In this document: positions 43,706 through 52,673 of the stretch, one piece after another
How the letters are laid out: each line of letters starts with the position of its first letter
How positions within the stretch are numbered: the stretch's first letter is position 1
Assembly: GCA_024642115.1 (NCBI GenBank)
Contig: JAHEBU010000001.1
Span: 124,001 to 188,000 of the forward strand
Direction: 5' to 3'
Source of the DNA: Marivivens sp.
GTDB lineage: Bacteria > Pseudomonadota > Alphaproteobacteria > Rhodobacterales > Rhodobacteraceae
DNA length: 64,000 nucleotides
Notes under the pieces: generated by a model
Databases searched by the model: none
The model's input: only the letters and a program-made list of their open reading frames with translations
What the model was told of the DNA's origin: nothing
Program-made: the position numbers and the translations under genes

Positions 43706-44908
43706 ATGTGGGATCGCTTGTTAGACCTTGGATTGACCCGGCTGATCCAGACCGGCGCGCTTGAACTGACCTACCCCGATGGTACGACCCGCCAGTACGG
43801 ACAACTCGACCAAGAGCCGGTGCGCGCCCGCATGCAGGACCCGGCCATGCCGCGCGGGCTGCTGCTGGCCCCGGACATGACGGTGGGCGACGGCTATATG
43901 GACGGGACGCTGACCTTTGGGCAGGACGACCTGCCGGGATTCATGACGCTTATCATGCGAAACCGGATGGCGGGGGCCGAACCTGCCGCCCTCGACCTCT
44001 GGCGGCGTCTGGCCGGGCCATCGCAACGGTGGCTGGCGCGGAATAACCCGCTGACCTCGCGGACCAACGTTGCGCACCACTACGACCTGTCGTCCGACAT
44101 GTACCGGCTGTTTCTGGACAGCGACATGCAATATTCCTGCGCCTACTTCACCGACCCGACAATGACCCTTGAGGCCGCGCAAGAGGCCAAGAAACAGCAC
44201 ATCGCGGCGAAACTCTGCCTGCGGCCCGGTATGCGCGTGCTGGACATCGGCTGCGGTTGGGGGGGCATGGCCCTGACGCTGGCGCGCGACCACGGGGTAA
44301 TCGTGACGGGGGTGACGCTGTCGCAGGAACAGTATCGCATCGGCACCGAACGGGTGGCGGCGGCAGGGTTGCAGGACCGGGTGACACTCCTGCTTCAGGA
44401 CTACCGCAGCCTGACCGGACCCTTTGACCGGATCGTGTCAGTGGGGATGTTCGAACATGTGGGGGCGGCGCATTTCCGGGAATACTTTGACAAGGTGCGC
44501 GCCCTGCTGCCGCCCGACGGCGTGGCACTGATCCACACCATCGGCACCCAGACTCCCCCCCGGCCCACCAGCCCGTGGATCCGGGCACGGATCTTTCCGG
44601 GGGGCTACCTGCCGTCGATGTCCGAAACGGTGCTGTCCATCGAAAAAGCCGGGTTATACCCCACCGATATCGAAGTGCTGCGGCTGCACTATGCCTACAC
44701 ACTGCGGCACTGGCACGACCGGTTCAACGACCATCTGGACGAGGTGCGGGCGATGTATGACGACCGGTTCGTGCGGATGTGGAAATTCTACCTGACCGCC
44801 GCCGAACTGTCGTTCGTCCATGAACGGCTGGCGGTGTTCCAGTTCCAGATCGGGCGGGACAAGACGGCGGTGCCGATCACCCGTGACTATCTCTATGACG
44901 GAACCTAG
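43706..44908 (+). CDS. cfa: cyclopropane-fatty-acyl-phospholipid synthase
   Basis: A 400-residue SAM-dependent enzyme that adds a methylene across cis double bonds of membrane phospholipid chains. The N-terminal lipid-interacting part (residues 1-120) is followed by NVAHHYDLSSDMYRLFLDSDMQYSCAYF, the SAM motif VLDIGCGWGGMAL (about 177-190), GVTLSQEQ, and MFEHVG. The C-terminal RHWHDRFNDHLDEV block fits. A GATTC (GANTC) site lies about 40 bases upstream. Neighbouring roles do not suggest anything more specific. Confidence 0.95.
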   Translation: MWDRLLDLGLTRLIQTGALELTYPDGTTRQYGQLDQEPVRARMQDPAMPRGLLLAPDMTVGDGYMDGTLTFGQDDLPGFMTLIMRNRMAGAEPAALDLWRRLAGPSQRWLARNNPLTSRTNVAHHYDLSSDMYRLFLDSDMQYSCAYFTDPTMTLEAAQEAKKQHIAAKLCLRPGMRVLDIGCGWGGMALTLARDHGVIVTGVTLSQEQYRIGTERVAAAGLQDRVTLLLQDYRSLTGPFDRIVSVGMFEHVGAAHFREYFDKVRALLPPDGVALIHTIGTQTPPRPTSPWIRARIFPGGYLPSMSETVLSIEKAGLYPTDIEVLRLHYAYTLRHWHDRFNDHLDEVRAMYDDRFVRMWKFYLTAAELSFVHERLAVFQFQIGRDKTAVPITRDYLYDGT

Positions 44909-44914
44909 AAAGGG

Positions 44915-45532
44915 CTATCCCATGTCCGGGCCGAACAGGGCGAACCGGCAACTGGGATCGCCTGCCGATCCACAGGTCATCTCCAGGCAGGACAATCGTT
45001 GATCCACCAGCACCTGGAACATCCGCTCGAACAAGGCGGCGTGATAGTGACAGCCGGGTTCATTCGTCTTTTCCCCCCGCAGCAGCGGGTTGTCGGTGAT
45101 CTCGATCTCTAGCCGGCCGGGCAGGCCAAAGGTCCCGGTGCCCACGAAATGCCAGGCATTCTGCTTGACCGACTGACCCAGCAGCCAGGCGGCGACGGGC
45201 CAGGGGGCATTGTGCAGCAACTTTTGCGCGCGCAACGGCAGCCGCTCGGCCAGAACAAGGTCGGCCGTGGCGCGACCGGCGGCGGCCAGGATCGTGCGCG
45301 CCGTATCGGGGTGGGTCCGGCGCAGGGTCTGGTGCAGGCGGGCGGCCTTTTCCTCGCGCACGGGTTCGTCCGGTGCGGGCAGGCGGAACAGTTCGGCAGA
45401 CGTCAAAAGCTCCCCCAGCGCCTCAGCGCCCAGGGAACGGTCAACAGCGTCAACAACGCTTAACACAACCTCCGGCGCGACAAATCCATCGCGTGAGGGC
45501 TTTTTCAACCACCCGACTGCGGGCGCACCCAT
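44915..45532 (-). CDS. bchJ: bacteriochlorophyll 4-vinyl reductase-type protein
   Basis: A 205-residue protein of the V4R (4-vinyl reductase) type, BchJ form: LLTSAELFRLPAPDEPVREEKAARLHQTLRR, AERLPLRAQKLLHNAPWPVAAWLL, QNAWHFVGTG and CHYHAALFERMFQVLV followed by the small-metal-site-like ending EMTCGSAGDPSCRFALFG. BchJ belongs to bacteriochlorophyll synthesis; direct catalysis is disputed, and a role in substrate delivery is also proposed. No other photosynthesis gene is visible here. GAGGG precedes the ATG. A PpsR-type box lies upstream. Confidence 0.88.
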   Translation of the reverse strand: MGAPAVGWLKKPSRDGFVAPEVVLSVVDAVDRSLGAEALGELLTSAELFRLPAPDEPVREEKAARLHQTLRRTHPDTARTILAAAGRATADLVLAERLPLRAQKLLHNAPWPVAAWLLGQSVKQNAWHFVGTGTFGLPGRLEIEITDNPLLRGEKTNEPGCHYHAALFERMFQVLVDQRLSCLEMTCGSAGDPSCRFALFGPDMG

Positions 45533-45640
45533 CGCACAGTCCCTCTTTCTTGCTGCACTACAGAGGGTTGCAGGTCAGCTCCCCTTGGGCCTTTTTGGGA
45601 TGACCGCGCTCACAACGCAATTCAAAAGTTACACTAGGAG

Positions 45641-45658
45641 TGTCAATTAAGGTTGACA
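45641..45658 (-). promoter_or_regulatory. PpsR/CrtJ-type box overlapping the bchJ promoter
   Basis: TGTCAATTAAGGTTGACA is a perfect TGT-N12-ACA palindrome, the established target of the photosynthesis repressor PpsR/CrtJ. On the minus strand it contains TTGACA, a consensus -35, with a weak GAATTG at 17 bases spacing, placing the repressor site over the bchJ promoter about 110 bases before its start. Only one good copy is visible; PpsR often uses two. A shorter ACAC/GTGT inverted repeat lies alongside. Confidence 0.6.
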
Positions 45659-45774
45659 CATTCCGGACCTGCGCTATTTCCGGACGTCTGCACATCTTTG
45701 CGGCAGATCCGGGCGGTCGCACAAGGTCTTTTTCCCCCAAACGGCCCAACAGACGGACCGGACCGCGCAGACCA

Positions 45775-46161
45775 TCAGAAATCCTCGTTGATCTCGATCC
45801 AGTATCCGTCCGGATCCTGGAAATAGACCGACTTGATTCCGTCGCCGCGCACCGCAATCGCACCTTCGTTGCCGGTAAAATCAAAATAGCGCACACCTTT
45901 GGCTGCCAGATCGGCGATCGTGCCGGTCAGATCGTCGGTCGAGATGCAGAAATGCGTGGTGCGCGTGACAAAGGTCTTGCCGGGGTCGCCCTCAATCAGG
46001 TGGACCGACTGCGTGCCGCCGATCCCGAACCAGCGGATGTTGGCCATCCCCGCACCGCAGGGAATCTCGGGCAGACCCACCACATCCCGGTAAAACGCGG
46101 CGCTGACATCCTTGTCGCGCACGAGCAGAGAAATGTGATTCAACCGGACCGACGACGCCAT
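45775..46161 (-). CDS. VOC-family (glyoxalase-like) protein
   Basis: A 128-residue VOC protein: VRLNHISLLVRDKDVSAAFYRDVVGLPE, HFCISTDDLTGTIADLAAKGV and SVYFQDPDGYWIEINE. The His and Glu metal ligand positions expected in the family are there (H near residue 9, H in THFCIST, E in IEINE). Substrate unknown; could be an isomerase, dioxygenase or resistance protein. The ATG at 46161 matches the domain start. Confidence 0.87.
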   Translation of the reverse strand: MASSVRLNHISLLVRDKDVSAAFYRDVVGLPEIPCGAGMANIRWFGIGGTQSVHLIEGDPGKTFVTRTTHFCISTDDLTGTIADLAAKGVRYFDFTGNEGAIAVRGDGIKSVYFQDPDGYWIEINEDF

Positions 46162-46311
46162 AAGTTGGTTCCTTGCCTTCAACCCGGTCAGCTTAACCCC
46201 GTCACACCGGGTAGGCCAGCCAGTTCCACGTCATTTCCCTATGTCAAAGTCGGGTTGGCCGGTGTTCGGGCCACCCCCTTAGGGCTTGCACCCGACCGCC
46301 TGCTGTCTATA

Positions 46312-46337
46312 ACCCCCAACAATTTGCTCATGGGGGT
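46312..46337 (+). promoter_or_regulatory. hairpin covering the carB ribosome site
   Basis: ACCCCCA (46312-46318) can pair with TGGGGGT (46331-46337), loop ACAATTTGCTCA. The right arm is also the only Shine-Dalgarno-like sequence, six bases before the carB ATG at 46344. The stem would therefore hide the ribosome site. TATAAC just before the left arm may be the -10, in which case the left arm is at the 5' end of the mRNA. Confidence 0.4.
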
Positions 46338-46343
46338 GCTGCG

Positions 46344-49300
46344 ATGCCGAAAAGAACCGATATCAAGTCCATCATGATCATCGGCGCAGGGCCCATCGTC
46401 ATCGGGCAGGCCTGCGAATTCGACTACTCTGGTGCGCAAGCCTGCAAGGCCCTGCGCGAAGAGGGGTACAGGGTCATCCTCGTCAACTCCAACCCGGCCA
46501 CGATCATGACCGATCCGGGGCTGGCCGACGCCACCTACATCGAACCGATCACCCCCGAAATCGTCGCCAAGATCATTGAAAAAGAACGCCCCGACGCCCT
46601 GCTTCCCACGATGGGCGGACAGACCGGCCTGAACACATCTCTGGCCTTGGCCGACATGGGCGTGCTGGAGAAATTCGGCGTCGAAATGATCGGGGCCAAG
46701 CGTGAGGCCATCGAAATGGCCGAAGACCGCAAACTGTTCCGCGAGGCGATGGACCGGATCGGCCTCGAAAACCCCAAGGCCACGATCATCACCGCGCCCA
46801 AACTGCCCAACGGCAAATTCGACATCAAGGCGGGCGTGCAACTGGCCGTGGACGCCATCGAATACGTCGGGCTGCCGGCCATCATCCGCCCGGCCTTTAC
46901 CCTTGGCGGTACGGGGGGCGGCGTGGCCTACAACCGGGCCGAATACGAACATTTCTGCCGCTCGGGCATGGACGCCTCGCCCGTGGGCCAGATCCTCGTC
47001 GACGAATCCCTGCTCGGCTGGAAAGAGTTCGAGATGGAGGTCGTCCGCGACCGCGCCGACAACGCCATCATCGTCTGCTCCATCGAAAACGTGGACCCGA
47101 TGGGCGTGCACACCGGGGATTCGATCACTGTCGCCCCCGCGCTGACGCTCACCGACAAGGAATACCAGATCATGCGCAACGGCTCGATCGCCGTGCTGCG
47201 CGAAATCGGCGTCGAAACCGGCGGCTCCAACGTGCAATGGGCGATCAACCCCGAAGACGGGCGCATGGTCGTGATCGAAATGAACCCCCGCGTCTCGCGC
47301 TCCTCGGCGCTTGCGTCCAAGGCGACCGGGTTCCCGATTGCGAAAATCGCGGCGAAACTGGCGGTAGGCTACACGCTCGACGAACTGGACAACGACATCA
47401 CGAAAGTGACACCCGCGTCCTTTGAACCCACCATAGATTACGTGGTGACCAAGATCCCGAGGTTCGCTTTTGAAAAGTTCCCCGGCGCCAAGCCTGAACT
47501 GACCACCGCGATGAAATCCGTGGGCGAGGCGATGGCGATCGGCCGGACCATCCACGAATCCATGCAAAAGGCGCTGGCCTCGCTGGAAACCGGCCTGACC
47601 GGCTTTGACGAAATCGCCATCCCCGGCGCGCCCGAAAAGACCGCCATCGTGGCCGCCCTGGCCAAGGCAACGCCCGACCGGCTGCGCACCATAGCACAAG
47701 CCATGCGGCACGGCCTGACCAACGACGACATCTATGCTGTCACAAAATACGACCCCTGGTTCCTCGCCCGCATCCGCGAAATCATCGAGGCCGAGGCCGA
47801 CATCCGCAAATCCGGCCTCCCCGTGATCGAGGCCGACCTGCGCAAGCTCAAGATGATGGGCTTCACCGACGCCCGCCTCGCCAAACTCACCGGCCGCGAC
47901 GAAGGTCAGGTGCGCCGCGCCCGCGAACGGCTGGGCGTCATCGCCGTGTTCAAACGGATCGACACCTGCGGCGCCGAGTTCGAGGCCCAGACCCCCTACA
48001 TGTATTCCACCTACGAACACCCCGCGATGGGCGACGTGGAATGCGAGGCGCGACCGTCCGACCGCAAAAAGGTGGTGATCCTTGGCGGCGGCCCCAACCG
48101 GATTGGTCAGGGCATCGAATTTGATTATTGCTGCTGCCACGCCTGCTTTGCGCTGTCGGACGTGGGCTATGAAACCATCATGATCAACTGCAACCCCGAA
48201 ACCGTGTCCACCGACTACGACACCTCCGACCGGCTCTATTTCGAACCGCTGACCTTTGAACACGTGATGGAGATTCTGCGGGTCGAACAGGACAACGGCA
48301 CCCTGCACGGCGTCATCGTGCAATTCGGCGGGCAGACGCCGCTGAAACTCGCCAACGCGCTGCACGACGCGGGCATCCCCATCCTCGGGACCACGCCCGA
48401 CGCCATCGACCTTGCCGAAGACCGCGAACGGTTCCAGCAGCTTGTCCAGAAACTGGGGCTGAAACAGCCGGTCAACGGCATCGCCTCGACCGACCAACAG
48501 GCCTTTGATATCGCGGCCAAAATCGGCTTCCCCCTGGTGATCCGCCCGTCCTACGTTCTGGGCGGCCGCGCGATGGAGATCGTGCGCGATCAGGCCCAGC
48601 TCGAACGCTATATAGCCGAGGCTGTGGTGGTCTCGGGCGACAGCCCCGTCCTGCTCGACAGCTACCTCTCCGGGGCCGTCGAAATCGACGTGGACTGCCT
48701 GTCAGATGGCACCGACACCCACGTCGCGGGCATCATGCAGCACATCGAAGAGGCGGGGGTACACTCGGGCGACTCTGCCTGCTCGCTCCCCCCCTACTCG
48801 CTGCCCGCCGACATCATCGCCGAAATCCACGTCCAGACGCGGGCGCTGGCGCTGGCCCTTGGGGTCGTCGGCCTGATGAACGTGCAATTCGCAGTCAAGG
48901 ACGGCGAAATCTACCTGATCGAGGTCAACCCCCGCGCCAGCCGCACCGTGCCCTTCGTGGCCAAGGCGACGGACTCGGCCATCGCCTCCATCGCCGCCCG
49001 TCTCATGGCGGGCGAACCGCTCACCAACTTCCCGCTGCGCGCGCCCTACGACAACGTGGGCTACGACACGCCCCTGCCCTACGCCGACCCGATGACGCTG
49101 GCCGACCCGAACATGCCGTGGTTCTCGGTGAAAGAGGCTGTGCTGCCCTTCGCCCGCTTCCCCGGCGTCGATACGATCCTCGGCCCGGAAATGCGGTCGA
49201 CGGGCGAGGTCATGGGCTGGGACCGGTCCTTCCCCCGCGCCTTCCTCAAGGCGCAGATGGGCGCAGGCGTGATCCTGCCCACCGAAGGGTGCGTGTTCAT

Positions 49301-49673
49301 CTCGATCCGCGACACCGACAAGACGCCCCAGATGGCCGAATGTGGTCACATGCTGATCGACATGGGCTTCTCCATCCTGGCCACGCGGGGAACTGCCGCA
49401 TGGCTCAGGGAACAGGGAATTGATTGTGAAACCGTGAACAAGGTTTACGAAGGCGGGCTGACCATCGTCGACCGGCTCAAGGACGGCCACGTCGCCCTCG
49501 TCATGAACACCACCGAAGGCGCCCAAGCGGTCGAAGACAGCCGCGAAATCCGCGCCGTGGCGCTCTATGACAAGATCCCCTACTTCACCACCGCCGCCGC
49601 CGCTCACGCCACCGCACAGGCAATGAAGGCCCGCGAAGAGGGCGATGTGGGGGTAAGGTCGTTGCAGGGTTAG
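46344..49673 (+). CDS. carB: carbamoyl-phosphate synthase large subunit
   Basis: An 1109-residue enzyme making carbamoyl phosphate for arginine and pyrimidines. The two homologous ATP-grasp halves are evident: [22 protein letters not shown] and [21 protein letters not shown] open each half, with [13 protein letters not shown] and [15 protein letters not shown] as ATP-binding loops, and [20 protein letters not shown] and [18 protein letters not shown] as carboxylate blocks. The C-terminal MGS-type allosteric domain has [15 protein letters not shown]. It is slightly longer than the E. coli enzyme, as usual in this group. carA is not in the window. Confidence 0.98.
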   Translation: MPKRTDIKSIMIIGAGPIVIGQACEFDYSGAQACKALREEGYRVILVNSNPATIMTDPGLADATYIEPITPEIVAKIIEKERPDALLPTMGGQTGLNTSLALADMGVLEKFGVEMIGAKREAIEMAEDRKLFREAMDRIGLENPKATIITAPKLPNGKFDIKAGVQLAVDAIEYVGLPAIIRPAFTLGGTGGGVAYNRAEYEHFCRSGMDASPVGQILVDESLLGWKEFEMEVVRDRADNAIIVCSIENVDPMGVHTGDSITVAPALTLTDKEYQIMRNGSIAVLREIGVETGGSNVQWAINPEDGRMVVIEMNPRVSRSSALASKATGFPIAKIAAKLAVGYTLDELDNDITKVTPASFEPTIDYVVTKIPRFAFEKFPGAKPELTTAMKSVGEAMAIGRTIHESMQKALASLETGLTGFDEIAIPGAPEKTAIVAALAKATPDRLRTIAQAMRHGLTNDDIYAVTKYDPWFLARIREIIEAEADIRKSGLPVIEADLRKLKMMGFTDARLAKLTGRDEGQVRRARERLGVIAVFKRIDTCGAEFEAQTPYMYSTYEHPAMGDVECEARPSDRKKVVILGGGPNRIGQGIEFDYCCCHACFALSDVGYETIMINCNPETVSTDYDTSDRLYFEPLTFEHVMEILRVEQDNGTLHGVIVQFGGQTPLKLANALHDAGIPILGTTPDAIDLAEDRERFQQLVQKLGLKQPVNGIASTDQQAFDIAAKIGFPLVIRPSYVLGGRAMEIVRDQAQLERYIAEAVVVSGDSPVLLDSYLSGAVEIDVDCLSDGTDTHVAGIMQHIEEAGVHSGDSACSLPPYSLPADIIAEIHVQTRALALALGVVGLMNVQFAVKDGEIYLIEVNPRASRTVPFVAKATDSAIASIAARLMAGEPLTNFPLRAPYDNVGYDTPLPYADPMTLADPNMPWFSVKEAVLPFARFPGVDTILGPEMRSTGEVMGWDRSFPRAFLKAQMGAGVILPTEGCVFISIRDTDKTPQMAECGHMLIDMGFSILATRGTAAWLREQGIDCETVNKVYEGGLTIVDRLKDGHVALVMNTTEGAQAVEDSREIRAVALYDKIPYFTTAAAAHATAQAMKAREEGDVGVRSLQG

Positions 49674-49710
49674 TCAGTTCACGTCAGGTGTAATTTCGCT
49701 TGTCCCGCAA

Positions 49711-49783
49711 CCCGCCACATGGCACCCTTTCGAGTGTTGGAATTGGTGACCTCGAAATCATTCCAATTCTTACATGTGGCGGG
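49711..49783. repeat. inverted repeat 1 of the structured region (nested)
   Basis: CCCGCCACATG (49711-49721) and CATGTGGCGGG (49773-49783) are perfect 11-bp inverted repeats. Nested inside, TTGGAAT (49737-49743) pairs with ATTCCAA (49760-49766), and CGAG/CTCG offers a further short pairing. It starts 37 bases after carB ends. Confidence 0.8.
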
Positions 49784-49803
49784 CCCGTCGGAGCCAGCGA
49801 CGA

Positions 49804-49838
49804 CGCGACAGCACAAGAGCGAAACTTGTGCTGTCGCG
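49804..49838. repeat. inverted repeat 2: 14-bp perfect hairpin
   Basis: CGCGACAGCACAAG (49804-49817) pairs perfectly with CTTGTGCTGTCGCG (49825-49838) around the seven-base loop AGCGAAA. It is the strongest hairpin of the group. No T-run follows on either strand, so it is not a standard terminator. Confidence 0.85.
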
Positions 49839-49847
49839 CACTCGCAT

Positions 49848-49891
49848 CGACAATCTGCATTGTGAACTTGGTTAATGAAAGCAGATTGTCG
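49848..49891. repeat. inverted repeat 3: 11-bp perfect stem
   Basis: CGACAATCTGC (49848-49858) and GCAGATTGTCG (49881-49891) pair perfectly around a 22-base AT-rich loop. It begins nine bases after repeat 2 ends. Confidence 0.8.
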
Positions 49892-50093
49892 GGGAAATTG
49901 AGGTCAAAATCTGGAACCTTCGTTAACACATTGAATTATATAGATTTAATCGGCCTTAAGATTGACTATTCGACAACAGCCGATCGATAGAACTACTCCC
50001 GGAAGTGAAGCCGCGCGTTTTCCAAGTTGCGAAAAGTTGCTGTCGGTAGCCATTTCCAGGCCCCCTACCTTAGCCCACACTCAGCACTTACCG

Positions 50094-50121
50094 ATTGATT
50101 GCTAGCAATAATTCAATCAAT
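50094..50121. repeat. inverted repeat 4 near the BrnA-like gene
   Basis: ATTGATTG (50094-50101) pairs with CAATCAAT (50114-50121). The palindrome ATTGCTAGCAAT (50098-50109) overlaps it, giving two alternative structures. It lies just past the stop of the BrnA-like gene and has no T-run. Confidence 0.65.
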
Positions 50122-50132
50122 GGTTGTGTCCC

Positions 50133-50603
50133 TCACCCCCGATGCCGAAACACCTCGCCCCGCTTGACCGCCATCGCGTCCTTCTTGGCATCCAGCACGC
50201 GGCCCCGTTCGATCAACTCCGCGCTCTTGGCAGCATAGTCGCCCCAGATCGGGCGGGCATAGGGCTCCAGCCGGTCGGGGTTCAGGACGTAATCGGTCGT
50301 GTCCGGCCCGTGGACCAGCTTGGCCAGACGGGCGTGCATGTAGGCGCGCAGGATGCGGTTGATCCGGGGACCGTGGCCCGGCCCCATCGCGCGGAAGAAC
50401 TTCATCACATCCGCATCCAGCCGAAGGGTCACGCGCTCGGTCCGTGAATCGCGGCGATCCTCGTCCTTCCAGACCTCGTGCCAGTCGGTCGGGATCGACC
50501 CCCGGTCGATCAGATACTGGTGGACATCCCACTCGATCATCCGAAACGCATCGACGGCATAGCCCATCTGGACGCGGTCAGTCTTGGTCGGTTTGGGGTC
50601 CAT
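50133..50603 (-). CDS. BrnA antitoxin-family (DUF4415-like) protein
   Basis: A 156-residue protein. The central segment RVTLRLDADVMKFFRAMGPGHGPRINRILRAYMHARL is the ribbon-helix-helix DNA-binding module of BrnA antitoxins; the N-terminus (VQMGYAVDAFRMIEWDVHQYLIDRGSIP) and the C-terminus (IERGRVLDAKKDAMAVKRG) are extra. Typical BrnA proteins are about 90 residues and are paired with BrnT. No BrnT-like gene is present here. The ATG at 50603 has AGGAG seven bases upstream. It probably acts as a free-standing transcription regulator. Confidence 0.8.
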   Translation of the reverse strand: MDPKPTKTDRVQMGYAVDAFRMIEWDVHQYLIDRGSIPTDWHEVWKDEDRRDSRTERVTLRLDADVMKFFRAMGPGHGPRINRILRAYMHARLAKLVHGPDTTDYVLNPDRLEPYARPIWGDYAAKSAELIERGRVLDAKKDAMAVKRGEVFRHRG

Positions 50604-50785
50604 CGGTGGCTCCTGGATCATGTCCCACCAAACTCCCCTGCAAAGGTTAACGCCACCCAACCGCCCCGCGCGGACTGTCTGTACAGGCGGTGTACAGCGG
50701 GTGTACGGCCAGTGTACGCCCCGTCACACTGGACAATTCCGGGGCCCCGGGCTTAGGTTTTGATACCGCTAACGGGGGGAATGGG

Positions 50786-51907
50786 ATGCACAAGGTCGCG
50801 ATCACCGGCACCGGGGTCTTTACCCCGGCCGAGGTTATCAGCAACGACGAACTCGTCGCCGCCTTCAACGCCTATGCGGACCTTTACAACGCTGAAAACG
50901 CTGCCGAAATCGCCGCCGGCCGGGTCGAGGCCAAGGCCCATTCCTCCTCTGATTTCATCGTCGCGGCCTCGGGGATCCAGCAACGGCACGTCCTCGACAA
51001 GGCGGGCGTGCTCGACCCCAAGCGGATGTTTCCGCATTTTGCCGAACGCACCGACGACCAACCCAGCCTGATGGCCGAAATCGGCGTCAAGGCCTGCCAG
51101 CAGGCCCTTGATATGGCAGGCAAAACCGCCGCCGACGTCGATGCGGTCATCTGTGCCGCCTCGAACATGGAACGGGCCTATCCGGCGATTGCGGTGGAAA
51201 TCCAGAATCTCTTGAGGATCAAGGGCTTCGGCTTTGACATGAACGTCGCCTGCTCATCTGCGACGTTCGGCATCCAGACCGCCACCGACATGATAAAATC
51301 GGGCTCCATCCGCTCCGCCCTCGTGGTTAACCCCGAAATAACTTCGGGGCATCTAGAGTGGCGGGACCGCGATTGCCATTTCATCTTTGGCGACGTGGCG
51401 ACGGCGGTGTTTCTGGAACGGGAAGAGGACGCGAATGCTCCCTATTTCCGGGTCAAATCGACCCGCTGCGCGACCGAGTTTTCCAACAACATCCGCAACA
51501 ACAACGGATTCCTCCGACGGACCCGCGACCAGATGGACGACCGGCGCGACATGCAATTCATGCAAAACGGGCGCAAAGTGTTCAAGGAAGTGCTGCCGCT
51601 GGTCAGCGCCCACATCGCAGGGCATTTGACCGACGAAGGCGTGCAAGCCTCTGATCTCAAACGACTTTGGTTGCATCAGGCGAACAAGGCGATGAATGAC
51701 TACATCGGGAAAAAGGTGCTGGGACGGGACCCGGAACCGGGCGAACAGCCCAATATCCTTCAGGATTACGCCAACACGTCCAGCGCCGGGTCAATCATCG
51801 CTTTTTCCAAGAATTCCAATGACTTGGCGGACAAAGCTCTTGGATTGATCTGCTCTTTCGGGGCAGGATATTCGGTCGGATCGGTGATCGTCGAACGGGT
51901 AATCTGA
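50786..51907 (+). CDS. 3-oxoacyl-ACP synthase III-type enzyme
   Basis: A 373-residue KAS III (FabH-like) thiolase-fold enzyme. The catalytic triad is visible: C156 in NVACSSATF, H297 in LHQAN, N330 in YANTSSAGS. It is longer than FabH (about 320), with an N-terminal insertion (NAYADLYNAENAAEIAAGRVEAKAH), so it belongs to the longer beta-ketoacyl-ACP synthase III group whose acyl substrate is uncertain. GGGGGGA lies before the ATG at 50786; codons further upstream in frame are rejected. Confidence 0.88.
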   Translation: MHKVAITGTGVFTPAEVISNDELVAAFNAYADLYNAENAAEIAAGRVEAKAHSSSDFIVAASGIQQRHVLDKAGVLDPKRMFPHFAERTDDQPSLMAEIGVKACQQALDMAGKTAADVDAVICAASNMERAYPAIAVEIQNLLRIKGFGFDMNVACSSATFGIQTATDMIKSGSIRSALVVNPEITSGHLEWRDRDCHFIFGDVATAVFLEREEDANAPYFRVKSTRCATEFSNNIRNNNGFLRRTRDQMDDRRDMQFMQNGRKVFKEVLPLVSAHIAGHLTDEGVQASDLKRLWLHQANKAMNDYIGKKVLGRDPEPGEQPNILQDYANTSSAGSIIAFSKNSNDLADKALGLICSFGAGYSVGSVIVERVI

Positions 51908-51912
51908 CAGGC

Positions 51913-52365
51913 TCAGGACGTCTCGTCCTCAAGGTGCAGCTTCATCTCGATCAGGATTTTCTGTAGCTCGGTCGTTTCGCGCAACAACCGCTTGGCCTCG
52001 TTCACGGTAATCCGGCCATCCTGGATCGACTGATTGTATTCGGCCATCAGCATGGCAAACCGCTGCGACAGGACGATCACATCGGAATTGACGCCGCCCT
52101 TTGAATTCCGGACGGTTTCATCGAAAGACATTGTAATCCCACGCATTTCCGCCAAGGCCGAGGTGACGTGCGGATAGCTGGCGGCGGCTTCGAGGGCGGC
52201 GACCGTATCCACGGGCACGAACCGGTCGGCATGCTCGTCGGCATCCGAATAATAGCGGCCCAGCGTCGCCTTGGATTTGCCCGTCAACTGACAGGCCGCC
52301 TCGATCCCGACGTCCTTGACCAGGGCTTCGGTATGTTTCTTGAGGTAACTGCCAACACCAGCCAT
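51913..52365 (-). CDS. predicted HTH-type regulator, unknown
   Basis: A 150-residue protein. Residues about 10-40 (TEALVKDVGIEAACQLTGKSKATLGRYYS) look like a helix-turn-helix; the middle (VDTVAALEAAASYPHVTSALAEM) and C-terminus (VNEAKRLLRETTELQKILIEMKLHLEDETS) are helical with coiled-coil character. It resembles phage-type regulators, but I cannot name a family. ATG at 52365 chosen for its domain start. Two GCATGC motifs upstream may be its operator. Confidence 0.65.
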   Translation of the reverse strand: MAGVGSYLKKHTEALVKDVGIEAACQLTGKSKATLGRYYSDADEHADRFVPVDTVAALEAAASYPHVTSALAEMRGITMSFDETVRNSKGGVNSDVIVLSQRFAMLMAEYNQSIQDGRITVNEAKRLLRETTELQKILIEMKLHLEDETS

Positions 52366-52510
52366 CGTAACGCCCTTACATCCTGTGCAGCATGCGGGGG
52401 AATTGCATGCATCTTTTCCCATTAATCACTGAACCGCAGTTTGTCATTGGTAATCCAGTCCCAAGGTTCGGGATGTGTACGAGTTGTGGTGCAGCAATGC
52501 ATCGCGAGGG

Positions 52511-52577
52511 CCAGAGGTTGCGACCCCATCGGGACACTCCTGCTTGCTGGCAAGGGCGGTTCCTTCGCAACCTCTGG
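52511..52577 (+). repeat. tdk leader inverted repeat (13 bp)
   Basis: CCAGAGGTTGCGA (52511-52523) and TCGCAACCTCTGG (52565-52577) are perfect inverted repeats closing a 41-base interior that contains smaller pairings (CTTGC/GCAAG near 52543-52554). Long-range closing stems of this type are seen in structured RNAs. Confidence 0.7.
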
Positions 52578-52629
52578 TTCCCGGTTTCCCCCGGTGTCCC
52601 AAGACGCCGGTCCACTCACGGATCGGGAA

Positions 52630-52673
52630 TATCCGCGCGGGCGGGGCTTGCAAAAGCCGCGCCCGCGCGGATA
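52630..52673 (+). repeat. tdk leader hairpin with GNRA-like loop
   Basis: TATCCGCGCGGGCG (52630-52643) pairs perfectly with CGCCCGCGCGGATA (52660-52673). After one G-G mismatch, GGCTT pairs with AAGCC to close a GCAA tetraloop. The 20-bp stem ends 11 bases before the tdk start codon. It may stop transcription from upstream or govern tdk translation. Confidence 0.8.

Larger units (their letters stand above)
49674..50132. other. AT-rich intergenic region with multiple inverted repeats
   Basis: This 459-base stretch between carB and a BrnA-like gene has no convincing coding sequence. By manual count 49841-49990 is about 39% G+C, against GC-rich surroundings. It holds three contiguous long perfect inverted repeats (49711-49891) and a fourth at 50094-50121, listed separately. 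Short open frames on both strands have no ribosome site and no recognisable family features. A structured RNA or a remnant of a mobile element are the leading readings. Confidence 0.6.

Noticed and set aside
45640-46377. A 245-codon + strand frame across the VOC gene
   Set aside because: It starts inside the PpsR-type box and runs antisense to a clear VOC-domain gene.
46239-48497. A 752-codon open frame antisense to carB
   Set aside because: It mirrors the codon pattern of the carB frame in a GC-rich genome. It is rich in Gly/His/Asp without any family feature, and carB itself is certain.
49700-49990. A 96-codon frame in the structured region after carB, and an 81-codon frame on the other strand
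   Set aside because: Neither has a ribosome site or recognisable composition, and the region is dominated by inverted repeats.
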